DNA of 64,000 nucleotides. Source: Macrostomum hystrix (lineage: Eukaryota > Platyhelminthes > Macrostomidae). Each line of letters begins with the position of its first letter. The first letter of the stretch is position 1. Positions 46,251 through 56,703 of the stretch are shown here, piece by piece. The notes beneath the pieces are model-generated. The model was not told the origin of the DNA. It did no database searches and saw nothing but the letters and a program-made list of their open reading frames with translations. The DNA lies in assembly GCA_950097015.1 (NCBI GenBank), contig CATNEN010000015.1, positions 2,025,188-2,089,187 on the forward strand, in the 5' to 3' direction. The position numbers and the translations under genes are program-made.

Positions 46251-46460
46251 TCAGCTCACCTGTCCCTTAAGCAAACCTGTCCCTTCAGCTCATCTGTCAG
46301 TTCAGCTCATCTGTCCTTTCAGCTCACCTGTCACTTCAGCTCACCTGTCCCTTAAGCTCACCTGTCCCTTCAGCTCACCTGTCCCTTGAGCTCACCTGTC
46401 CCTTAAGCTAACCTGTCCCTTAAGCTCAGCTGTCCTTTCAGCTCACCTGTCACTTCAGCT
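46251..46460 (-). repeat. 17-bp minisatellite upstream of gene H (reverse orientation)
   Basis: About twelve units of AGCTCACCTGTCCCTTC, the reverse complement of the CAGGTGAGCT family. With the following GCATCTCTTGAGTTTTGTCG it is the mirror copy of 13701-13800 upstream of gene B. Confidence 0.9.
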
Positions 46461-46861
46461 CATGCATCTCTTGAGTTTTGTCGTACATCAATTTTCTGAA
46501 ATGTCCATGCACACCCGAATTGAACTTAAATACCTCGAGCCAACTATTCAGATTCCAAAAGTTTTTTTTTTTAATAATTTGGCAGTTTTGAGGAAATTTA
46601 CAGACTATTTAGGTGTATTAAAACAACAGTCAGCACCCCTTATGCTTCACAATTAGCTCAGAAGGCTTCGCAAGCAGGTTCTGCTTTCTGATTGGTTCGG
46701 CCAGTCCATTGTGATAAATTGGACAGCAAATCGCATTTTACATGTTACTTTAGGTAAAACAGAAGTCCGGCGAGATTATGCTCAGGTTGTATGTTACTTA
46801 AGAAGGCTAAAACAGCAACGGTTAAATATTATCTCCATAGTTAGCTTCGTAATTGGCGATA

Positions 46862-47956
46862 ATGATCAGCGCTTTGGCCTCCGCCGTCTGCTGCGCTCTG
46901 CTGGCTGTCGCTGCTGCCAGGGTGGCTCAGTTCTCCTACGTCGGCTGCTTCAAGGATGATTGGCGTAGCGTCAGAGCCTTGAACGGGCTGGATGGAGTGA
47001 GCACACTTGGTGAATTCGCTTGCGACAGACAAGGCGTGCGCAGCAACACCATGTCGCACGAGCTCTGCAGCAATGTCTGCTCACTTGGCGGATTTCCGTA
47101 CTTCGGAGTGCAGTTCAGCCGTGAGTGCTTTTGCGGCAAGTCCTACTGGCTCTACGGAGCTGCCAATGCGTCCGACTGCAACATGGCCTGCTCGGGGAAC
47201 TCATCACAGATCTGTGGAGCAAGCAACCGGAACTCCGTGTTCGCCCAGACCTACCTGGGTGAGAATGAACTACATGCCAAAGACTAAGGGTTTTTAAGAC
47301 CATAAGATCAGCAAGAATTGAGTCGTGAAAAACGCTTGTAGGCCCAGTTCTTGAAGGCCCAAGTGATTTGGCAGCGAGAATTGCAGTCTCTAAGGCTTAG
47401 GGTCGATATATTTATTGGTTAACGATAGCGGAGGATGGGTGTGTTGTATGAGCACGTTCGATGCTGCAAGTTGCAAGCGGATACCCTACAAATACCCTAC
47501 AAATACCCTACAAATACCCTACAAATCAATGGTGGGCACGAGCGTAGCTCTTAATTAAGCTGAAGTGAATAATGAAGCACAAGAGATGCATAGCCAGCTA
47601 TGCCGCTAAAATTTCTATTGTGAAACTGCCCAAATACCGAAAAATACTCGTTCTAGAAATTCAAGGATTTCTAACTCTTTTAAGAGGAGCAGATACATAG
47701 CGCTAAAACTTGAATTACAGGAAGGAACACTTTTACCAGGACCCAAACGCCAAGCCTGACTGTGGTGGCCACAAGTACCACATTCTGGACAAGAGCTGTG
47801 ACTTTGAATATCGAGTGTGTGGCCCAGTGCCAAACCGACGCTGACTGTCAGGCTGTGATTTTCTCTGAGCAGCAGGGACAGTGCTACCTGCTCAGGTTCG
47901 CCTACCCACCACCTAGCCTAACTGGCATTGCTGGAGACTACTACCTGTGTGGCTGA
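46862..47956 (+). CDS. Gene H: secreted WSC-PAN protein, two exons
   Basis: Exons are 46862-47258 and 47721-47956, with intron GTGAGA..AATTACAG (462 bp, the longest in the family) in phase 1. ATG at 46862 starts MISALASAVCCALLAV (signal peptide). The WSC domain has FSYVGCFKDDWRSV, LCSNVCSLGGFPYFGVQFS, CFCGKSYWLYG and CGASNRNSVFAQTYL. The PAN-like exon has IECVAQCQTDADCQAVIF and CYLLRFAYPP and ends GDYYLCG and TGA. It is the donor of the 5' half of mosaic gene B. The intron contains four short tandem ATACCCTACAA repeats near 47483-47525. Confidence 0.85.
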
Positions 47957-48935
47957 GACTACTACCTGTGTGGCTGAGACTACTACCTGTGTGGCTGAGA
48001 CTACTATCTGTGTGGCTGAGACTACTACCTGTGTGGCTGAGACTACTACCTGTGTGGCTGAGACTACTACCTGTGTGGCTGAGACTACTATCTGTGTGGC
48101 TGAGACTACTACCTGTGTGGCTGAGACTACTACCTTGTGTGGCTGAGACTACTACCTGTGTGGCTGAGACTACTACCTGTGTGGCTGAGACTACTACCTG
48201 TGTGGCTGAGACTATACTACCTGTGTGGCTGAGACTACTACCTGTGTGACTGAGACTGCTACCTGTGTGGCTGAGACTACTATCTGTGTGGCTGAGACTA
48301 CTAGCTGTGTGGCTGAGACTACTACCTGTGTGGCTGAGACTACTATATGTGTGACTGAGACTACTATCTGTGTGGCTGAGACTACTAGCTGTGTGGCTGA
48401 GACTACTACCTGTGGGGCTGAGACTACTACCTGTGTGGCTGAGACTACTACCTGTGTGGCTGAGACTACTACCTGTGTGGTCGAGACTACTACCTGTGTG
48501 GCTGAGACTACTACCTGTGTGGCTGAGACTACTACCTGTGTGGCTGAGACTACTACCTGTGTGGCTGAGACTACTACCTGTGTGGCTGAGACTACTACCT
48601 GTGTGGCTGAGACTACTACCTGTGTGGCTGAGACTACTACCTGTGTGGCTGAGACTACTACCTGTGTGGCTGAGACTACTACCTGTGTGGCTGAGACTAC
48701 TACCTGTGTGGTCGAGACTACTACCTGTGTGGCTGAGACTACTACCTGTGTGGCTGAGACTACTACCTGTGTGGCTGAGACTACTACCTGTGTGGCTGAG
48801 ACTACTACCTGTGTGGCTGAGACTACTACCTGTGTGGCTGAGACTACTACCTGTGTGGCTGAGACTACTACCTGTGTGGCTGAGACTACTACCTGTGTGG
48901 CTGAGACTACTACCTGTGTGGCTGAGACTAGTAAC
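47937..48935 (+). repeat. 21-bp gene-end array behind gene H (about 47 units)
   Basis: It starts in the last codons of gene H. The first third has irregular units (TACCTTGTG, ACTATACTACC, GCTAGC-type ACTAGCTG). From 48420 it is very regular, and a block of about eleven units, marked by GTGGTCGAG instead of GTGGCTGAG (at about 48478 and 48709), is present twice, implying a block duplication of about 231 bp. Confidence 0.9.
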
Positions 48936-49342
48936 TGCGTGTTACTACTGCCTACAAACTATGGCCAATTCGTCAAATATTCAATCAATTTTTATTCGTT
49001 TTCCTTTCACCTTCAATTTATTCAATCAAGCCTGAAGTTAATTTGTTGTCAGATGAAACGCATGTAGGCTACAAGTTCAAAGTTTTTTACTGGTCTCAAT
49101 GCCTTCTAGTTGACTTGATAAATGCGACCTACTGTCAATGCACGGAATGTTAAATATATGTTTTTTAGTTTTTGATAGCTGAAATGCAATATCTTTACTT
49201 TTCAGCAAATACAAATTCATCCGCATCAATGATTATTGCATTTTCTTTCCTGAAAATTCTTCTTAAACAACTAAGTAGGCCTGGTGCGCTTAATACAAAG
49301 AATTAAGACAAATTTATGTCATACTCGAATTACTTTAGTCTA
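48936..49342. other. 3' flank of gene H
   Basis: No gene. It shares TTTCCTGAAA..TTCTTCTTAA and AGGCCTGGT with the flanks of J (51820-51875), and more weakly with K and B, in the same order, so the duplicated unit extends several hundred bases past the arrays. Confidence 0.5.
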
Positions 49343-50446
49343 TTAAGCAATTGGGAAGCGACGGAAAAATAAGAAGAAATGTAGCAGAAACGGTCTTTTG
49401 CAACTACCATTGAGTGAACTACAGGTAATCACCGAACCAGGCATTAGCACGCTTATGCAGGACTCATAAGCCATATCGTACAGCACGGGCCTGACACTCC
49501 GAAAGGCAAGAAACGAATGCAGGCTTATTGGCGAGATGAGACAGGGGAGAGATGACACAGGGGAGAGATGAGACAGGGGAGAGAGATAATACATGGGGAG
49601 AGAGATAAGACACTGGAGAGAGGAGACTGGGAGACATGAGACACGGGAGAGATGAGACACGGGACACATGAGACACGGGACACACGAGACACGGGACACA
49701 CGAGACACGGGACACACGAGACACGGGACACACGAGACACGGGACACATGAGACACGGGACACATGAGACACGGGACACATGAGACACGGGACACACGAG
49801 ACACGGGACACACGAGACACGTGACACACGAGACACGGGACACACGAGACACGGGACACATGAGACACGGGACACATGAGACACGGGACACATGAGACAC
49901 GGGACACATGAGACACGGGACACATGAGACACGGGACACATGAGACACGGGACACATGAGACACGGGACACATGAGACACGGGAGAGATAAGACAACTGC
50001 AGCTCAAGTTGAAGCATGGGACCATACAAGACAGAGCGCAACCCACTGGGGTAGGTGAGAGCGAACACCGAGTTACGGAGGCCACCGCCACAAACTTGGC
50101 TCGCATCTCCGTTGCAGCTCGTGCTGCAGTTGCCTTCGCTGACTGCTCCCAGCGATCCGTAGGCTCTGCCGCAGAAGCACTGGAACCCCGCCTGCACCCC
50201 GAAGTACGGGAAGCCGCCGAGACTGCAGAGGCCCGCGCAGAACTGGGGCGTCATGCTTCCAGTTCTGATGCCGAGGCTGGAAACGGAAAAACCACCAACT
50301 TTTACAACAGCAGTGAGCCCGTCCAAGTCTCTGTTACTGCCCTTGTCCTTGTAGCAGCCGATGTAGGAGACCTGGAACAGCCGGCCAGCCACGCAGGTCA
50401 TGACGGCACACGCAGCCAGCAGTGTGTGAGTCAGGCGTAAGCTCAT
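49343..50446 (-). CDS. Gene I: WSC gene lacking its PAN exon, with repeat-derived tail
   Basis: Start MSLRLTHTLLAACAVMTCVA (signal peptide) at 50446. The WSC domain (FQVSYIGCYKDK, FCAGLCSLGGFPYFGVQAG, CFCGRAYGSLG, CGGGLRNSVFALTYP) is intact and nearly identical to gene G. The usual donor (CCCA/GTGGG at 50046) is present, but no PAN exon follows. Instead the old intron leads after 46 bases into a 16-bp minisatellite. Unspliced, the frame stays open for 367 codons through a repeat-encoded tail (SRVSCVPCLMCPVSHV). Whether this tail is made is unknown; a truncated non-functional gene is equally likely. Confidence 0.55.
   Translation of the reverse strand: MSLRLTHTLLAACAVMTCVAGRLFQVSYIGCYKDKGSNRDLDGLTAVVKVGGFSVSSLGIRTGSMTPQFCAGLCSLGGFPYFGVQAGFQCFCGRAYGSLGAVSEGNCSTSCNGDASQVCGGGLRNSVFALTYPSGLRSVLYGPMLQLELQLSYLSRVSCVPCLMCPVSHVSRVSCVPCLMCPVSHVSRVSCVPCLMCPVSRVSRVSCVTCLVCPVSRVSRVSCVPCLMCPVSHVSRVSCVPCLVCPVSRVSRVSCVPCLMCPVSHLSRVSCLPVSSLQCLISLPMYYLSPLSHLSPVSSLPCLISPISLHSFLAFRSVRPVLYDMAYESCISVLMPGSVITCSSLNGSCKRPFLLHFFLFFRRFPIA
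49540..49990 (-). repeat. 16-bp minisatellite inside gene I
   Basis: About 21 regular units of GAGACACGGGACACAT or GAGACACGGGACACAC from 49650, preceded by more irregular GGGAGAGATGAGACA units. Since 16 is not a multiple of 3, the encoded peptide repeats every 16 residues (48 bp). Confidence 0.9.
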
Positions 50447-50731
50447 TGTTTAGTGACTACTTCAGGCGTCAGGAAAGGAGAGCAATGACCTTCTTCAGGC
50501 CTTAGAGAGCCCATTAAAGATGCCAAAGCCTGAAACCGACTTTGTAATATATACTCAACTGCTCACAACCAATAAGCCCATGCAAGTCCCATGTCTTTTC
50601 CAAAGCGTCTTCAGCACTTGAAGGCTGCCCGCAGAAGCCATTGTCAAACAATGACACTTCTGGACTCCTGAAGCTAAAATAGAGAATTCATCCCAACGGA
50701 ATAAACGAAGTCAACTACTAATTTTCTCTTA

Positions 50732-51112
50732 GTGAGGGTCTTACTTCTCTTTTCTCTTGCCAGGGTGGCTCAGTTCTCGTACACCGGCTGCTTCAATGAC
50801 GATTTTCTAAGCGTCAGAGCCTTGAACGGGCTGCAGGGAGTGACTAAACTTGGGGAATTCACTTACAGCGACGCGCAAGGTGTGTTCAGCAACACCAGCA
50901 TGTCGCACGAGCTCTGCAGCAATGTCTGCTCACTTGGCGGATTCCCGTACTTCGGTGTGCATTGCAGCCGTGAGTGCTTTTGTGGCAAGTCCTTCTGGCT
51001 TTACGGAGCGGCCAGTGAGTCCGAGTGCAACATGGCCTGCTCAGGAAACTCGTCACAGATCTGTGGAGGAAGCAGCTGGAGCTCCGTGTTCGCCCAGACC
51101 TACCCGGTTAGG
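50732..51112 (+). pseudogene. Gene J: 5'-truncated WSC gene, PAN exon lost
   Basis: Homology to the family starts at about 50758 (ARVAQFSYTGCFNDD), directly after a pyrimidine-rich TTTTCTCTTGCCAG. No ATG or complete signal peptide precedes it, and upstream DNA is the flank of gene I. The WSC domain itself is intact (LCSNVCSLGGFPYFGVHCS, CFCGKSFWLYG, CGGSSWSSVFAQTYP). The donor has become CCG/GTTAGG, and the expected PAN exon is replaced by a 180-bp inverted-repeat segment. It probably does not make a normal product, unless spliced to an upstream exon. Confidence 0.7.
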
Positions 51113-51114
51113 GG

Positions 51115-51300
51115 GGTGCTATCACAAGCTCGAAATTTCACAACACCGAAAAGCAATTTTTTCACAAGGTCGAAACTTCACAACGTCGAAAACTTAAATA
51201 GCAACTACCTTCATAGCAGCTATGAAATCTCTTGCTAAAGCTCTCAACGTTGGGAAGTTTCGACCTAGTGAAAGTAGCTGCTATTTTAGTTTTCGATGAC
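51115..51300. repeat. Imperfect palindrome replacing the PAN exon of gene J
   Basis: Left arm words (AAGGTCGAAACTTCACAACG and GTCGAAAACTTAAATAGCAA) recur inverted at 51240-51297 (CAACGTTGGGAAGTTTCGAC and GTAGCTGCTATTTTAGTTTT). It is likely a small foldback element that landed in, or replaced, exon 2. Confidence 0.75.
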
Positions 51301-51303
51301 TAA

Positions 51304-51541
51304 ACTGAGACTACTACCTGTGTGGCTGAGACTACTACCTGGGTGGCTGAGACTACTACCTGTGTGGCTGAGACTACTACCTGGGTGGCTGAGACTACTA
51401 CCTGTGTGGCTGAGACTACTACCTGCGTGCCTGAGACTACTACCTGTGTGGCTGAGACTACTACCTGCGTGCCTGAGACTACTACCTGTGTGGCTGAGAC
51501 TACTACCTGTGTGGCTGAGACTACTACCTGGGTGGCTGACT
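51304..51541 (+). repeat. 21-bp gene-end array behind gene J (about 11 units)
   Basis: Regular units alternate CTGTGTGGC, CTGGGTGGC and CTGCGTGCC types. The array is kept although the coding end that seeded it is gone. Confidence 0.9.
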
Positions 51542-52704
51542 AGCTGCCTGGTTGGGAAATATTCAATTAAGTTTTTTAATTCCTTTTTCCTCTTATCATC
51601 GGCTTTTGCATTCAGGCTTAAAGTTACTTTGTTAATTGGAGAGCAGCTTTTAGACTACGAGTTCAAGGTTTATACAGGTTTCTGAGTCGACTGCAAGCAC
51701 GCGACATTCTGTCGACGCGCGGCGCAAGTTTTGTAGTTTTAAAGCATTCTAGTTTGTAGTTTTGTACCTTGTAAGCTTGGATGCTTGTAAACTCGTTTTA
51801 TTTCAGCAAAAATGAATTTTACATTCTCTTTCCTGAAAGCTTCTTCTTAACAAATGAATTAGGCCTGGTCCGCTCACAATTGCCAAAAAATTCATGTCAC
51901 TGTGGCGCGACTTGGCTGTTCCTATTGACAACCTCTAACTTAACCCTTAGTGTTCTCTTTGTCAATGTACGCAACTTGCTCGCGCGGCACGATACAACTA
52001 AGTTACATTAGGTTGAAACGGTCTCATCGTGTTTTTCGCCCTTGCTAACACTATCTCAGAGTTCGTTGTGCAGACCAGACAGACGTGATGTGCTTTCTAA
52101 AAATAGCAACTGACGTCAGTGACGTGCAAAACGTCACTCCTACGTCACTCCTACGAAGGCCCTGACTCATGATCGAAACACCAAGAACAGTAAATATGTT
52201 TACTATACTTTTACGAGACAAAGACGCCAGCGCGGGACGAAGAGGTGATGACTCTTGAATTGTGCACTTGAAGTGCACAAGAAAGAACACTTATAGCGCA
52301 GGCGCGGCTAGGGGTGAACAGGCGGGCAGAGAGAGAGACAGTCCAGACGGCACGAGAGAGAGGTGGGTCGGACAGTCCCTCAGTGTCAACGAAAAGGCAC
52401 CAAAGCTACCTAGCAGGTGGGGCACTGAAAGCTAGAGAGACACCAATAGACCCCTAGGCTGTTTTCAAACAGATTCCACGCAGACTACTTGCTTGCAAAA
52501 GTAACACAGCGAAGATCATAAAAGAACTGTATTACTATCTACGAGTACTTACAGCTCTTCGGCGTTCTGGTTGGGTAGAGAAAGTTCGCAAGTCTGTCTT
52601 TTTTCGAGTAGCAACAGAAATTATGACAACTAGTTATAATCCAGGCATCAGAATTAAATGACAAAGAACTGCGCGTTAAATTCTAAAGTCTACAGAAAAT
52701 CACC
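51542..52704. other. 3' flank of J and upstream region of K
   Basis: No gene recognised. Bases 51590-51680 and 51800-51880 match the flank of gene H. The region just ahead of gene K has no obvious TATA box. Confidence 0.45.
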
Positions 52705-53413
52705 ATGAGAGCTTTGGTCTCCGCTGTCTGCTGCGCTCTGCTGGCCGTCGCGGCTGCCAGGGTGGCTCTGTTCTCTTACATCGGCTGCTTCATGGACGAC
52801 TATCATCGCGTCAGGGCCTTAAACGGGCTGGATGGAGTGAGCAATCTTGGTGGATTCACTTACACCCACGGTTACGGCGTGCGCAGCAACAAAATGTCGC
52901 ATGATTTCTGCAACAATGTCTGCTCACTTGGCGGATTCCCGTACTTCGGTGTGCAGAACAGCCGTGAGTGCTTTTGTGGCAAGTCCTTCTGGCTTTACGG
53001 AGCAGCCAGTGAGTCCGAGTGCAACATGGCCTGCTCAGGAAACTCGTCACAGATCTGTGGAGGAAGCGACCGGAACTCCGTGTTCGCCCAAACCTACCCG
53101 GGTAGGTAGTTCTAGGAATTCGTGGAGTTCGTAGAGTTCTAGGAGCCGTGACTTAGCCTTAAAAACTTGATTTGCAGGTAGGAACATCTTCACCCGGACC
53201 CAAACGCCAAGCCTGACTGTGGTGGCCACTTATACCACATTCTGGACAAGCGCTGTGACATTGAAGATCAAGTGCGTGGCTCAGTGCCATGCCAGCGCTG
53301 ACTGTCAGGCTGTGATCTCCTCAAAGATTCGAAGTCAGTGCTACCTGCTCAGGTTCGCCTACCCACCGTCTATCCTAACTGGCGTTGCTGGCGATTTCTA
53401 CCTGCGAGGCTAG
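52705..53413 (+). CDS. Gene K: secreted WSC-PAN protein, two exons
   Basis: Exons are 52705-53101 and 53178-53413, with intron GTAGGTAG..TTTGCAG of 76 bp in phase 1. ATG at 52705 has good context (CACCATGA) and starts MRALVSAVCCALLAVAAARV (signal peptide). The WSC domain has FSYIGCFMDDYHRV, FCNNVCSLGGFPYFGVQNS, CFCGKSFWLYG and CGGSDRNSVFAQTYP. The PAN-like exon has IKCVAQCHASADCQAVIS and CYLLRFAYPP and ends GDFYLRG and TAG. From the middle of the WSC domain on, gene B is nearly identical, including intron and 3' flank. Confidence 0.85.
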
Positions 53414-53454
53414 AAATCGGAGGTAGAAGGTTAGATTACCTAGATTACAGTTAG

Positions 53455-53640
53455 ATTACTACCTGCGTGGCTGAGACTACTACCTGCGTGGCTGAGACTA
53501 TACTACCTGTGGGGCTGAGACTACTACCTGTGTGGCTGAGACTACTACCTGGGTGGCTGAGACTACTACCTGCGTGGCTGAGACTATACTACCTGTGGGG
53601 CTGAGACTACTACCTGTGTGGCTGAGACAGACTACTACCT
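53455..53640 (+). repeat. 21-bp gene-end array behind gene K (about 9 units)
   Basis: Nine units in two similar blocks, each containing a GACTATACTACC insertion and a CTGTGGGGC unit. It begins about 40 bp after the stop, following a diverged gene-end sequence (GAAATCGGAGG). Confidence 0.85.
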
Positions 53641-54386
53641 GTTTATTTGAGATTAATTCCTTGGTGTGAAATACTCGTGAAATACTTTAAAATTATTATT
53701 TCTTTAACTGCGAAAACGCGACCCTATCATCGAAGCCAAGGACTGCAAAATGAAAGTTTTTTTCGTCCTTCGGTAAAGCTTGGATGCAGCTTTAGTTTTT
53801 CAGCAAACACAAACGCAGAGCAAACTGATCGCTAGACTCAGTTAAATCCGGTTAAATGATTCTTACAACTTCTTTCCAGAAAGTTTATCCTCAACAAACT
53901 AGTCTGATCTGGTGCGCTCACCGTTGCCTGAAACTTCACTTCAATGTCAGTTTTCTTAAGTTACTTTCTTCTGTAAAACATTGGAAAAGCGACAGAAAAT
54001 AACGGAGGTGAAAATAATGCAGGTGACAGAAGCACAACCGGTCCTATGCAGAAGTTTTAATCGATGCTTATAGAATCTAGAGTTCTAGACTTTCTTCATC
54101 TCCATATTCTTAGGCTGTCATTCACGGGCCGGCAGAGCTGCTGGCTGATCGATAAAATCAGAAGAAACAAGAGACCAGTTTTCTAGTGGTCAAACACTGT
54201 CGATTGTTTCAGAAACGTTTACAAGAAAAAAACTATTTTCAAGATATTTAAAGCGTTGAAGCCATTGCATTTGCAAATGGCGGTTGCGGCAAAAATCTGT
54301 ATATTGTTATTGTTATTGTCATTGCCCTTTCGCTAAATTGCAATTCTATCTCTTCTCGTATTTTCTAGCCCCAGCTCGTGTGATTG
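53641..54386. other. 3' flank of gene K
   Basis: Bases 53690-53950 are the direct counterpart of 12060-12410 behind gene B. The rest shows no gene. Confidence 0.55.
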
Positions 54387-54670
54387 GTTGAGCGTCTCTC
54401 TCGTGGGCACCCACCCCGCCGCCACCCTTACCCTGTGCGACTGTGTGTGGCTGAGCGTCTCTCTCGTAGGCACCCACCCCGCCGCCACCCTTACCCTGTG
54501 CGACTGTGTGTGGCTGAGCGTCTCTCTCGTAGGCACCCACCCCGCCGCCACCCTTACCCTGTGCGACTGTGTGTGGCTGAGCGTCTCTCTCGTAGACACC
54601 CACCCCGCCGCCACCCTTACCCTGTGCGACTGTGTGTGGCTGAGCGTCTCTCTCGTAGACACCCATCTGG
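54387..54670. repeat. 63-bp GC-rich minisatellite, about 4.5 copies
   Basis: Units of 63 bp contain GGCACCCACCCCGCCGCCAC, CCTTACCCTGTGCGAC and TGTGTGTGGCTGAGCG. Copies are almost identical. Because 63 is a multiple of 3, frames are open on both strands (minus: AYERDAQPHTVAQGKGGGGV). I see no start or splice context, so I treat it as non-coding. Confidence 0.9.
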
Positions 54671-54800
54671 TGCCACCCTTCCATCTTGTTATCCGTCTCG
54701 AGACTCAATAAAAGTAAGTGGAGTAAAACAGAATGTGACACAAAAAGATGCACTGAAATGTTGTTTTAATTCTTGTAAAAAATCAGTTAAGAATATAACA

Positions 54801-54806
54801 TTTATT
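54801..54806 (-). promoter_or_regulatory. Poly(A) signal of the CFAP46-like gene
   Basis: AATAAA on the minus strand, about 160 bases after the stop codon at 54967, a normal distance for a short 3' UTR. Confidence 0.5.
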
Positions 54807-54966
54807 CAATGAAAATGTGCAAGAGCAAAATTCTTTATAGATCACAGAATATTTTGGAAATATTTTACGCATGGTAAAACTGCTCATTGATGTTCAATTG
54901 TCAGCGAACTCTACTGAAAAAATAGGGCTTGGGAAGTTGGGAAGTACCTCATGAGCAAATATTGAA

Positions 54967-55352
54967 TCACTTGTCAATCAGGGTGACAAGAATATTTGGC
55001 AGGCCGTACAGGATCATGTTGAACGAAGTCCGGTTCGCAACTGCAGTCTCTGCGGCCTCCGAACTGTCCGGACCGGCTGCAGTGCTGGTGCCGGCTTCCA
55101 CTGTAGCTCCAGCCCCTCCTGCTGAACCTGCCCGCTGCTGCGGCTGCGATTGTTGTCCTTCGGCACCTTCAGCCGCGGGTGCGGCAGCTGCGTCTCCACC
55201 GAGAGCTTCACCGGCAGCCGTGGGCTCATCCGACTGCGCAGGAGCCGCGGTCGCTGCCGCAGTGGACACTCCGTCGTCAGGACCCGCGCGCTTGTGCGGC
55301 TCGTAGATGAAATTGACCGCCTGGCCGATGGTCTTGCCGCCCTCCAGGACGT
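54967..55352 (-). CDS. CFAP46: CFAP46-like, last exon
   Basis: Begins after TATTGCAG with DVLEGGKTIGQAVNFIYEPH, then a low-complexity A/G/P/E/Q-rich insert of about 80 residues, and closes with RTSFNMILYGLPNILVTLID and K, stop TGA at 54967. The start is phase 1, matching the previous exon. The insert is probably lineage-specific and disordered. Confidence 0.75.
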
Positions 55353-56663
55353 CTGCAATAGGGATTTTAGCTGCATGTTTAGTCGGGCTTCGGGGGTCGG
55401 TGGCAGAGCGGTTAACACGTTTGTCTCTCGCACCAAGGTCCATGAGCTCAATTCCGCGGCGAGGCCACATTCACTTGGGGCGCAGCCGCGGAGAGAAGGC
55501 TTGGGGGCTTGATGTGCAATTTACTCAATTGAGGGTCAACCTCCAAGGTACAGTGAAAGTTTACACTGCCTGACGATGAGAAAGTCACGGCAGATGTACG
55601 CACCTGTGTGAGCGTATGCCTTCGTCTAGCCATTGTGGGTGTGTGTGCTCAGGAGTCAGCGAAATGGGCAGAATTGCCTCTTCTCTGGCTGCGGGTCGTG
55701 TCCCCAAATGATGTTGGATAACGCCCAATATTATTTGGGATGTGAACACCTAGATGATAAGGGGGATGTTACGTTAACAGCAATTAGTCCAAACAAGAGG
55801 CCTTCAGTTGTCTCACCAGCCAGGAAAGTGTCCAGTCGGGTGGCATTCTCCTGCAGTGTGCTGGCCCACTGGTGGCAGCACAGAGCGGGCACACCAGCCA
55901 GTGTCATGAGCAGAGCGGTCTCAACTGGCTTCTCGAGCTTGAGCTGGTCGCTCCGCTTGACTACATCGATTTTGCTCTGCCGTAGGAAGCTCTGGCTGGT
56001 CTGCGCCATGTCAAACAGGGCCACCAGGCGGCAGTCCGTGAGGCCGAGACTCGCCAGCGCGTGCGGCGGCAGGTGGGCCAGGAAGCGCTCCATGCCGTAG
56101 AAGATGAAGCCGGTGCCCTCGCGCAGGTAGACCTCGTACTCGCCGACGCTTGGCGCGTGATCGTCTCCGGTGACGCCGAGCCAGCGCGGCGTGAACTGCT
56201 GGACCCTCTCGGGCCGGTCCATCATGGCGCGGAACTGGTCCAGCGGCTTCCACTGCTCAGTGTCCGCGCAGTCCAGGTACGGGTCCACCACGTGTCTGAT
56301 GTGGCTGGTGTCCACGGCCAGGTGACCCGGAGGCACTGGGCGCACCTGTGAGGAGGTGACATTTCGGTGTTTCGAGATTTCAGATCGATCACGTGACTTA
56401 CGGAACGTATCGGATTGAAGAGTGTCGTTTTTCTCAAATAAGCCTACTGTTAGTAGAGCAATGCAAATATTATAATTTTTTAGAGCCTTCATGCTTGATT
56501 CGCTGAAGTCTAAGCTGAACCCAATGCCATAGATCTTTGCCATCGGTACTTTGGCCCCTGAGAACCACCCCTTGCCCCTGAGAAGAGTGTACCCTGCTGA
56601 CGACAGTGAAGAAGTCAGGGCAGATCTACACTACGATGTGTGCAACCTGGGTATGGTGCGTGC

Positions 56664-56703
<40 letters not shown>

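Noticed and set aside
54333-54812. Gly-rich frames in the 63-bp repeat as an exon
   Set aside because: Open on both strands only because 63 is divisible by three; lies after the CFAP46-like stop and poly(A) signal with no splice sites.
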